DNA of 64,000 nucleotides. Origin: G965232465 sp965232465 (lineage in GTDB: Bacteria; Pseudomonadota; Alphaproteobacteria; JAQWUY01). The DNA is taken from assembly GCA_965232465.1 (NCBI GenBank), contig OZ246977.1, positions 1,612,001 through 1,676,000 on the forward strand. Direction: 5' to 3'. Shown here piece after piece: positions 35,209 to 43,041 of this stretch (positions are counted from its first letter, which is position 1; every line of letters begins with the position of its first letter). The notes below the pieces were generated by a model. That model had not been told where the DNA came from and made no database searches. It saw only the letters and a list, made by a program, of their open reading frames with translations. The translations under genes and the position numbers were made by a program.

Positions 35209-36264
35209 ATGAATTTAAGCACATTTTTAAAATTTATAGCCCCCAGTTTCTTTTTAATGTTCCTGTTCGTGTTTATACCTTTGGTTGGGGCGGGGTGGCT
35301 GTCTGTACACCAAGAAGGCATTAAAACCGAAACGATAAAAACGGTGGTTTCTACGCCCATGTTCGGGGGTAAAGCCCAAAAAAAAGAACGCCTGGTAACC
35401 CAAGCAGTACTTGATGAAAATGGCAACCCACAAAAGTATTATGAATATATCGGTACAGATAATTTCACCAGTTTGATTGCCCCTGAAAAAATTGCTAAGG
35501 GGTGGAACAAAGCATTTTCAAACGATACACTGGGTTTGTTTGGTAAAATCGCCGCATTTTATTACGCCCTTACCGCCATTGAGTTTTGGGGGGCATTAGA
35601 ATTTACCTTGTTGTATACCTTTACCACTTTGCCCGCTGTATTAATATTTGGATTTATTGTCGCATGGGCGGTAAACACCATGTTCCAAAAGGTACGGGGG
35701 GCATTGGTATTTATGTCGTTGTTACCATTTATTATCACCCCAGTCATTGGATCCTTAGCCGTATATTGGTTATTCTTGGACGATGCGATTGTTGCCGCCC
35801 TGATGGAAAAAATGGGATATGAACAATTTTATTTCCTAAGCAGTAAGACCAGTATTCGTGCGTTGATTATATTTTATGGTATTTGGCACTCTTTACCATT
35901 TGCATTTGTGGTGTTGTTTGCGGGCTTGCAATCCGTACCCCAAGATGCCATAGAGGCGGCGGATATTGATGGGGCAAGTATGTGGCATAAAATCCGTTGG
36001 GTGGTCATTCCGCACTTGATGCCCTTGTTTGTATTTATTACCTTAATCCATGTTATGGATGCATATCGGGTGTTTGAACCCGTGTTAGTATTTGGATCCG
36101 CATTATTTGCAGACAGCTTACAGCACTTGACATATTATATTATTTCCGAAGAAAACAACTATAACAAAGCCGCAGCATCTGGTCTGCTTACTGTGGTGGG
36201 TATTTTAATTTTATTGATACCAGTTCTAAGACGCACTTGGCGTGAACAAAAAGAAGGAGTATAA
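35209..36264 (+). CDS. Sugar-type ABC transporter permease 1 (MalF/UgpA-like)
   Basis: 351 residues with six or more membrane segments. A long periplasmic loop of about 70-80 residues lies after the first helix (from about 30 to 125). The EAA loop that contacts the ATPase is seen as AIEAADIDGASMWHKIRWVVIP near residue 250. It pairs with the next gene and the ATPase at 28817 to form an importer. Two bases separate it from permease 2. Confidence 0.92.
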   Translation: MNLSTFLKFIAPSFFLMFLFVFIPLVGAGWLSVHQEGIKTETIKTVVSTPMFGGKAQKKERLVTQAVLDENGNPQKYYEYIGTDNFTSLIAPEKIAKGWNKAFSNDTLGLFGKIAAFYYALTAIEFWGALEFTLLYTFTTLPAVLIFGFIVAWAVNTMFQKVRGALVFMSLLPFIITPVIGSLAVYWLFLDDAIVAALMEKMGYEQFYFLSSKTSIRALIIFYGIWHSLPFAFVVLFAGLQSVPQDAIEAADIDGASMWHKIRWVVIPHLMPLFVFITLIHVMDAYRVFEPVLVFGSALFADSLQHLTYYIISEENNYNKAAASGLLTVVGILILLIPVLRRTWREQKEGV

Positions 36265-36266
36265 CC

Positions 36267-37100
36267 ATGAAATTACACTTAGTATCCTTGAACAAAGTCT
36301 TTGCACTTGTATTATTTGCATGGTTGTTTCTGGCAATATTTCCATTTTTATGGATGTTCCTTATATCGTTTCGTGAACCCGTGGATGCGTTCTTTAATCC
36401 CTTACAATTATTCCCAAGTTTCACATTGGAACACTACTATAATATTTGGATAAAAGATGGCTTTTGGGTAAATTCCTTAAACACTTTGTTGGTGACTGTT
36501 GGTACAGTAAGCATATCCATGACTACGGCTTGTTTTGCGGGATATGCGTTATCAAGATATCGTGGATCGCTGGGATTTTGGTTATTAATCTTGGCGTTGG
36601 TATTCCGTGCAATGCCATATGTGGTGCTGTTGACTTCATATCAACCCGCTTTCTTAGAACTGGGTATTTGGAGCCGTTATGAAACCCTTATTATCGTGTT
36701 GGTGGCAATTAACCAACCGTTCACTATTTGGATGTTACGGGCGTTCTTTATGGGTATCCCCCAAGAATTGGACGAAGCGGCACAAGTGGATGGCTGTACA
36801 CCTTTTCAGACTTTCCGCCAAGTTATCGTACCTGTAATGTGGCCCGGGGTGATTACGGCGGGGCTATTTTCCATATTACTGGCGTATAACGACTTTATGA
36901 TTTCATCCCAGCTGATGAATGGCGATAAAATGACCATGACCGCAGCATTAGCAAACTATATGCGTGCCGATGACGATGTACAAAAACTTATGCAGGGTAT
37001 CGCAGGGGCTGTGTCCATTTGTATTCCCCTGATTATCCTAATCATAGTATTTCAAAAACGCCTTGTATCTGGATTGGTACAGGGGGCTATTAAAGGGTAA
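36267..37100 (+). CDS. Sugar-type ABC transporter permease 2 (MalG/UgpE-like)
   Basis: 277 residues, six membrane helices. The EAA motif is ELDEAAQVDGCTPFQTFRQVI near residue 170-190, followed by the conserved proline-glycine turn VMWPG. It begins two bases after permease 1 and ends eight bases before a GTG-started SnoaL gene, so the group is one transcription unit. Confidence 0.92.
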   Translation: MKLHLVSLNKVFALVLFAWLFLAIFPFLWMFLISFREPVDAFFNPLQLFPSFTLEHYYNIWIKDGFWVNSLNTLLVTVGTVSISMTTACFAGYALSRYRGSLGFWLLILALVFRAMPYVVLLTSYQPAFLELGIWSRYETLIIVLVAINQPFTIWMLRAFFMGIPQELDEAAQVDGCTPFQTFRQVIVPVMWPGVITAGLFSILLAYNDFMISSQLMNGDKMTMTAALANYMRADDDVQKLMQGIAGAVSICIPLIILIIVFQKRLVSGLVQGAIKG

Positions 37101-37108
37101 TACAAACC

Positions 37109-38197
37109 GTGAAACCACAAAAACCTGAACACTTTACGGTGGTGCATACTTATGTGCAAACCGCATTAACCGCCCCACTGGATAGCTTAGCCGATGCGAT
37201 TCGTCCGTTTTTTGCCGATGATTTTGAATGCCATGCGTTCGCCCCTGTGCATCAGTGCCACACGGTGGATGACATAGGGGAAAAATTCTGGAAACCCATA
37301 CGACAGGCTTTTACCAACCTGCAACGCATAACCAGTATCGACATCGATGGTAAGTGTGCGTTTAATGGCAATTTATGGGTCACCGCAACGGGTATATATC
37401 AAGGGCAGTTTACCGCCCCCCTGTATACTATTCCAGCCACCCAAACCTTAAATCATATACGATTTAGCGATTTTTATCATATTGAAAATGGTAAGATTAA
37501 AACCGCCTATAAGCTGATGGATTATATGGGTGTGATGATTCGCTCAAACGTAAATCCCCTACCCCCAAGTCTGGGCAGTGATGCGGACATGATATTCCCC
37601 CACACCCAAGATGGGCTATTATATGGGAATGCAGACCCCAAACAAACGCAGGACACACAACACCTGATATGGGATATGTTAAGTGACCTTATGCACACAA
37701 AACAGGTACAAAACAAAACGCAAAAATCCGTGTGGGCGGACGATATGATATGGCATGGTCCATCGGGTATTGGCACCTTTTATGGACTGGACGGATTCAG
37801 TGTATACCGCAATGCGTTCTTAAATAGCTTCCCTGACCGTGATTACGGATATGACGAAGCGGTTATCAGTAAAAATAATTTTTCATCCTTGGTCGGCTGG
37901 AAAAGTGTGATTGCCACCCACCAAGGGTCTGGGTGGTTGGGGCTTGCCCCAACGGGCAAGGTGATTCACATGCGGTTGTCCGATTTTTATTGTGTGGTGA
38001 ATGGACAGATTAAACAAAACTGGGTCCTTATTGACCTTATTCATGTGTTTGAACAATTGGGTATCGACCTGTTTGATATGGTCGATAAAATATACAACAA
38101 AACCCTATTTGAAATTCCCGATGTACCACGCAAAAACCACGCCAATTCCCCACAAGACATTGCCTTTAAAAACAAACTGTTACAAACGGAGCAATAA
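37109..38197 (+). CDS. Two-domain SnoaL-like protein, subtype A (2 of 3)
   Basis: 362 residues starting at a GTG (37109) with AAAGGG upstream. The two halves end in parallel motifs: HIRFSDFYHIENGKIKTAYKLMD and HMRLSDFYCVVNGQIKQNWVLID. The second half contains WADDMIWHGPSGIGTFYG. It is a close tandem paralogue of the next gene (38199), with the same order of segments and the same terminal VPRKNHANSP. Cytoplasmic by lack of a signal. The role in processing the imported compound is inferred from position. Confidence 0.82.
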   Translation: MKPQKPEHFTVVHTYVQTALTAPLDSLADAIRPFFADDFECHAFAPVHQCHTVDDIGEKFWKPIRQAFTNLQRITSIDIDGKCAFNGNLWVTATGIYQGQFTAPLYTIPATQTLNHIRFSDFYHIENGKIKTAYKLMDYMGVMIRSNVNPLPPSLGSDADMIFPHTQDGLLYGNADPKQTQDTQHLIWDMLSDLMHTKQVQNKTQKSVWADDMIWHGPSGIGTFYGLDGFSVYRNAFLNSFPDRDYGYDEAVISKNNFSSLVGWKSVIATHQGSGWLGLAPTGKVIHMRLSDFYCVVNGQIKQNWVLIDLIHVFEQLGIDLFDMVDKIYNKTLFEIPDVPRKNHANSPQDIAFKNKLLQTEQ

Positions 38198-38198
38198 T

Positions 38199-39275
38199 AT
38201 GCAAAACCACATGCCATTAATACAAGATTACATTAAAACAGCTCTAAATACCCCCTTTGAATCCTTAGCCGATGCCATTCGACCCTTTTTTGCGGATACT
38301 TTTACATGCTTGGCATTTCGCCCTGTGGAACAATGCCACACAGTGGAACACATTGCAGAAAAATTTTGGATTCCTTTACGCATGGCATTTGGCAATTTAA
38401 ACCGTGTTGCTGGGGTGGAAATGGATGGTATCTGTGCCCTCGAAGGCACATATTGGGTATCGGGATGCGGTATGTATCAGGGGCAGTTTGAACATCCCTT
38501 ATATACAATCCCCGCCACAAAAACCTTAAATTCTGTGCGATTTATGGATTTTTACCAGATTGAAAATGGTAAAATTGTTATGGCGTATAAGTTAATGGAT
38601 TATATCGGTTTAATGATCCGTACGGGTGTATGTCCCCTGCCCCCAAGCATGGGCAGCAACGACGACACAGTCGCCCCCCGCAACCAAGATGGATTATTAT
38701 TTGGCGATGCAGACCCCACATTAACCGCCCAAACCCAAAAAATCGCCATGGGAATGCTCAGCGATTTATTACACGCCAAACGGACGCAAACAGATACACA
38801 AACTTCCGTCTGGGCGGATGATATGGTATGGTATGGACCGTCTGGTATTGGTACCTATTATGGCATCGATGGGTTTGATATGTATCGACGGGCGTTCTTA
38901 AATACCTTCCCCGATCGAGATTACGGTTTCGGACACGCCCAAATCAGCAAAGACAACATCGCCTGTATTGTCGGGTGGAAACATGTTGTGGGTACCCATA
39001 TGGGGTCTGGGTGGCTTGGACTTGCCCCAACGGGTAAGGTTGTACATATGCGGGTGGCAGATTTTTGGTACTTGGTGGATGGACAGATTGCCCAAAACTG
39101 GGTGTTAATCGATATTATTGACATCTTCCATCAATTGGGTATCGACCTGTTTGATATGATCGATAAAATCCACAATAAAACCCTGTTCGATATTCCCAAT
39201 GTCCCCCGCAAAAACCACGCCAATTCGCCAAAGGATATTGCCTTTAAAAATAAATTGCTACACACTGAACAATAA
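38199..39275 (+). CDS. Two-domain SnoaL-like protein, subtype A (3 of 3)
   Basis: 358 residues from the ATG at 38199, with a GGAG box seven bases upstream and one base after the preceding stop; the open frame extends far upstream only as a shadow of the previous gene. It repeats the paralogue at 37109 nearly residue for residue in parts (RPFFADTFTCLAFRPVEQCHTVE, SVWADDMVWYGPSGIG, NKTLFDIPNVPRKNHANSP shortened here), showing a recent tandem duplication. Same fold and unknown reaction. Confidence 0.82.
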   Translation: MQNHMPLIQDYIKTALNTPFESLADAIRPFFADTFTCLAFRPVEQCHTVEHIAEKFWIPLRMAFGNLNRVAGVEMDGICALEGTYWVSGCGMYQGQFEHPLYTIPATKTLNSVRFMDFYQIENGKIVMAYKLMDYIGLMIRTGVCPLPPSMGSNDDTVAPRNQDGLLFGDADPTLTAQTQKIAMGMLSDLLHAKRTQTDTQTSVWADDMVWYGPSGIGTYYGIDGFDMYRRAFLNTFPDRDYGFGHAQISKDNIACIVGWKHVVGTHMGSGWLGLAPTGKVVHMRVADFWYLVDGQIAQNWVLIDIIDIFHQLGIDLFDMIDKIHNKTLFDIPNVPRKNHANSPKDIAFKNKLLHTEQ

Positions 39276-39284
39276 GGATACATT

Positions 39285-40442
39285 ATGGATACCTTGATTA
39301 CCCCTTACAACCCCGCCCATATGGATAATATTTCCCCGCCGGGAAAATTACATGGTCGTACATATACTTATGCGGACTTGCATGGGGGGCACCACCGCAA
39401 ACGGGACATGCCCATGCAAGGTTTTGATCCACAATATGGCAATATTGTCGATTATATCCTGCGCTGTACATATGATATTTGGGAACGCAAGAATGTGGGC
39501 ATTATTGCCACGCATTATGCCGAAGATGGGGAAATTTATACCCCCCTTGGATACTCAGGGCCTGTGCAAGGGGTAATTGAAAACACTGCCCAAACCCTAC
39601 AAGCCTTTCCCGATCGGGAATTATACAGTGTGAATATCATTTGGGGTGGCACAGAAAACGAGGGGTATTTATCATCGCACCTTATCCGTACCATCATGAC
39701 CAACACCCAAGACAGCACTTTTGGTCCCGCATCGGGCAAACGGATTGATATTTATACCATCGCCGATTGTCTGTGCAAAGAAAACCTTATTATTCGTGAA
39801 TGGTTGGTACGGGATAATGGGGCGTATGTACGACAATTGGGACTGAATATACAACAGGTGGCATGGAATATGGCAAAAGCCGATTATGAAAATGATATTA
39901 CCCATTGGTGGGAACGCCAAACGGTGCAGCGCACAGATACAAAATCGCCTATTACTGATGTAATCGGACGCCCAAAAACAGACGACCCCACAGAATTGGT
40001 ATGCAACATGTTAAACGATGTATGGCGTGCCCATTATTTTGGATTGGTGGATGAATATTACAGTTACAATGTGCAAATTCATGGATGTGGGGGACGGGAA
40101 ATTATTGGCACCCGTCATTTAAAAACCCTGCTAACCGATATATATGGGGGGCTTTCGAATACAGATTTGGTCATTGAACACACACAAACCACCGCTTCAA
40201 ACGCCGGGGAAAATGAAACATTTGTCCATGTGCGTTGGTCGATCACGGGGATTCACGAAACCGCCCACATGTTCGGCACAGGCACCAAAGCCCCCTTGTA
40301 TATTATGGGTATATCCCAATTCCGGGTGGTAAACGGCCGCATATGCGAAGAATGGATTTTATTCGACGAACTGGCCATATGGAAACAAATTCACCTGCAT
40401 ACTATACAAAATAATCCCTCCTTATTAAACAATGCGGAATAA
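39285..40442 (+). CDS. Two-domain SnoaL-like protein, subtype B (2 of 2)
   Basis: 385 residues, paralogous to the protein at 34030: shared ISPPGKLHGRTYTYADLH opening, GNIVDYILRCTYDIWE, EYYSYNVQIHG and the closing GISQFRVVNGRICEEW. AAGGATACATT precedes the ATG. It is the last gene of the transporter locus and is followed by a terminator. Confidence 0.82.
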   Translation: MDTLITPYNPAHMDNISPPGKLHGRTYTYADLHGGHHRKRDMPMQGFDPQYGNIVDYILRCTYDIWERKNVGIIATHYAEDGEIYTPLGYSGPVQGVIENTAQTLQAFPDRELYSVNIIWGGTENEGYLSSHLIRTIMTNTQDSTFGPASGKRIDIYTIADCLCKENLIIREWLVRDNGAYVRQLGLNIQQVAWNMAKADYENDITHWWERQTVQRTDTKSPITDVIGRPKTDDPTELVCNMLNDVWRAHYFGLVDEYYSYNVQIHGCGGREIIGTRHLKTLLTDIYGGLSNTDLVIEHTQTTASNAGENETFVHVRWSITGIHETAHMFGTGTKAPLYIMGISQFRVVNGRICEEWILFDELAIWKQIHLHTIQNNPSLLNNAE

Positions 40443-40446
40443 AAAT

Positions 40447-40504
40447 AGGGGCTGTATCAGATACCTAATCTTGTGATTATACTATTTAAGTCAGCCCCTT
40501 TTTT
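40447..40504 (+). terminator. Terminator after the SnoaL/ABC locus
   Basis: AGGGGCTG pairs with CAGCCCCT around a loop of about 37 bases, followed by TTTTTT. The long loop lowers certainty but the position, five bases after the last stop, fits. Confidence 0.6.
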
Positions 40505-40597
40505 ATTGATGGGAGTGCAGTTTTTTATGTTGTAAAAAATAGTTTTTTACATTACAGTAAAATGTTAAATATATACATAAAAATATGGAGTTTTTGC

Positions 40598-41230
40598 ATG
40601 CTAGATTTACCCAAAAATATTGTAAATGATATTAAATATATTCAAAAAAACCTCACCACATTACCTGTTTTTTGGGATGGTAAAAAGAGTATATTGGAAT
40701 TAAAAAATGCAAATTACAATTGGCGGCAAATGGAATGGTGGGGGTTTTATTTTGAATGGAAATGTCGACAAGTATTACCCAAATTTACCGCAGGCGATGT
40801 ACATGGCAAAACAAAGTTTGATTTAAAAGGAACAATAAATTGGGATTGTAAAGCCAAAGCGGTAAAATCTGATGAGCATACTGTTATATTAAATGACCAA
40901 GAATCTATGAAACAATCCATACAAGAGTATGGATTTCATGGGGAAATAATTGCCCTTTGCGATGTGGAATATAATGATATAAACAGGTCTTTTCAAAAAT
41001 GGCATGCGGCATTAAAAGGGGGGATATCTAAATATGAACAGGACAGACAAAAACGCACTCACAATTCCAGATACCGTAAAACCAGTGCCACATTAGAAGA
41101 AGTTTTAATAGTACCCATTGCAGAACAAGATCTTGAAAATTTGGGTACAATGAAACAAGGGCGGAATTCTAATGGTAAGCCAAGACCTTACAAATATACA
41201 TTACATTTGGAAGACTTAAATAAATTTTAA
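40598..41230 (+). CDS. Probable type II restriction endonuclease
   Basis: 210 residues from the ATG at 40598, chosen because GGAG lies seven bases upstream; an earlier in-frame ATG at 40562 has no site. A PD-(D/E)xK-like core is visible: FDLKGTINWDCKAK (74-87), with Asp75, Asp83 and Lys85. NWRQMEWWGFYFEWKC (41-56) resembles a block I associate with MjaI-type endonucleases, but that placement is tentative. It is directly followed by a DNA methyltransferase gene on the same strand, the normal layout for a restriction-modification pair. Confidence 0.65.
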   Translation: MLDLPKNIVNDIKYIQKNLTTLPVFWDGKKSILELKNANYNWRQMEWWGFYFEWKCRQVLPKFTAGDVHGKTKFDLKGTINWDCKAKAVKSDEHTVILNDQESMKQSIQEYGFHGEIIALCDVEYNDINRSFQKWHAALKGGISKYEQDRQKRTHNSRYRKTSATLEEVLIVPIAEQDLENLGTMKQGRNSNGKPRPYKYTLHLEDLNKF

Positions 41231-41253
41231 TATGTTGCAATGGATTTTAGAAA

Positions 41254-42252
41254 ATGAGTACTTTTTTTAATGAAGATTGTATATCAGGGGCAAAAAAATA
41301 TATTGCCGATAATTCGATTGATTTGATAATTTCCGATCCCCCATATGGAATCGATGGGGCGAATCTTGACAAACACTATAATCGTAATGAAAATTTTGTT
41401 ATCGATGGATATGTGGAAGTCCCCTCATCGGCATATGCCCAATTTTCTGTGGATTGGATACAACAAGCAGATCGCATATTAAAACCGGGCGGAACTTTAT
41501 ATATTGTATCTGGTTATACCCATTTGGCTGATGTTTTAAATGCGTTAAAACAAACTTCTCTGCAAGAATTAAATCATATTATATGGAAATATAATTTTGG
41601 GGTATACACCAAGAAAAAATTTGTGTCTTCACATTATCATATACTATGTTATACAAAACCGGGGGCACCCCACACCTTTAATACTTATTGTCGTTATGCA
41701 GATTCAGAACGAAACAACAACAATGGTTCATTAAATTATCAAGACAGGGAAGATGTATGGATAATTAACCGGGAATATAAACCAGGGCAAGTTAAAAATA
41801 AAAATCAGTTGCCCACAGAACTGTTAATAAAAATGATTCAATATTCTAGTAACAAGGGCGATATGGTTTGTGATATGTTTTTAGGCAGTTTTTCCACTGC
41901 GAAAGTTGCCAAAGGACTCAATCGTAAAAGCTGTGGCTTTGAAATTAGTAAAAATGCTTTTGCATACCAAGTACAGCAATTTGAAAAATTACCACCTGGA
42001 TATTTATTGGATACCATTAGAACGCCGGCAGAAAATACATTATTTAACGCAGGACAGCCGATTACGGATGCCGAAAAATTACAAATACAATCAAAATACT
42101 TTGATTTAAAAACAAAATATAAAACCAAAAAACAAATTATTGATATATTGTCCAATGAATTTGGTCGGGGCAGATTTTCCATACAACGCATATTGGACGA
42201 TTCAAACACCAAGCACCCCAAAGATTCCCCTTCGCCGCCTAGCCTTTTGTAA
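41254..42252 (+). CDS. Type II DNA methyltransferase (beta-class)
   Basis: 332 residues. Motif IV DPPYG (28-32) precedes the AdoMet-binding motif CDMFLGSFSTAKVAKG (about residue 205-220), the permuted beta order. The C-terminal ~60 residues include a KTKKQIIDILSNEFG helix pair that may recognise DNA. It lies 23 bases after the endonuclease gene and should protect host sites. It is clearly distinct from the lone methyltransferase at 6199. Base specificity (N4-C or N6-A) cannot be read with confidence. Confidence 0.88.
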   Translation: MSTFFNEDCISGAKKYIADNSIDLIISDPPYGIDGANLDKHYNRNENFVIDGYVEVPSSAYAQFSVDWIQQADRILKPGGTLYIVSGYTHLADVLNALKQTSLQELNHIIWKYNFGVYTKKKFVSSHYHILCYTKPGAPHTFNTYCRYADSERNNNNGSLNYQDREDVWIINREYKPGQVKNKNQLPTELLIKMIQYSSNKGDMVCDMFLGSFSTAKVAKGLNRKSCGFEISKNAFAYQVQQFEKLPPGYLLDTIRTPAENTLFNAGQPITDAEKLQIQSKYFDLKTKYKTKKQIIDILSNEFGRGRFSIQRILDDSNTKHPKDSPSPPSLL

Positions 42253-42281
42253 ATATCTTAATGTATAAAAATGCCAAGTAA

Positions 42282-42883
42282 TTATAATTTGAATTTTCCA
42301 TAAGGTGGAATATTATTGATGCTAATGATTTCGGATAATTTCATACGGGGGCGTTTACCAATTTTTTGCATATCTTTCATGGTGGTTGTTTTGTTTACAA
42401 AGTGATCATATATTAAATTACTGGGAATATGGTAAATATCAAAAGTACCATCTCGCTTACTAAAATCACAAAAATATATTTCATCCCACTGACTATTTGG
42501 TCCAAAGGTGGTTAAGTCGGGCAAAGCCATCACATTCGCCGATCCCGTCAACAAAAACTTGCCAGTAATCGGCGTAGGGCTGTTTAAGCGTTGTTCGTCG
42601 ATAACCATTTTTAACGCCTGAAATATATCAGGCACCAACTGTGCTTCGTCAATAATTAAAGGATTAGAACGATTTTTTAAATATGATTCTGGATTGTTCT
42701 GGGCGGCCGCCCTTTGGGTAATGCTGTCAAAGGTCACATAATCCGCAGGAAAATCCCCCTGTGCCAAATGGTGTACAAGCGTACTTTTACCCCCTGCCGT
42801 GGTCCATTCAAATACACCACAGGACTTGCCCGCAAGGCATCCAACATATTCGCACAAAGTTTCCGTTTAATATATGACATCAT
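42282..42883 (-). pseudogene. Frameshifted, chimeric AAA_14-type ATPase fragment
   Basis: The start at 42883/42880 reads MMSYIKRKLCANMLDALRA, then PVVYLNGPRQ. The Walker A GGKSTLVHH continues only after adding one base in the C run at 42790-42794. Downstream are PLIIDEAQLVPDIFQALK (Walker B) and KFLLTGSANVMALPDL, typical of AAA_14/DUF4143 ATPases, which normally run to ~380 residues. From about 42500 the frame switches to unrelated sequence (FGPNSQWDEIYFCDF and KLSEIISINNIPPYGKF) that resembles the C-terminal part of a type II endonuclease, possibly Bsp6I-like. The gene is broken and fused. Confidence 0.75.
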
Positions 42884-42975
42884 AAAACCCTTAATTTTAA
42901 AAATCAGATTTATAAATTATAAAACAAACTTTTAAAATTGCAAGTTTTTTATGTCGAACATTGCACATATATTCA

Positions 42976-43009
42976 TATAAAACAACACCCCCCATTTGGG
43001 AGGTGTTGT
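42976..43009 (-). terminator. Terminator after the giant adhesin gene
   Basis: In the transcript sense ACAACACCTCCCA pairs with TGGGGGGTGTTGT (12 of 13 positions, one mismatch) around a short loop and is followed by TTTTAT. It lies about 33 bases after the stop of the giant gene. Confidence 0.75.
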
Positions 43010-43041
43010 ATCCTATGTGAATCCATGCCCATATGGGGGTA

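Noticed and set aside
38001..38198. 66-codon extension upstream of the third subtype A SnoaL gene
   Set aside because: It is an out-of-frame shadow of the end of the preceding gene; the ATG at 38199 has a ribosome-binding site and matches its paralogue's length.
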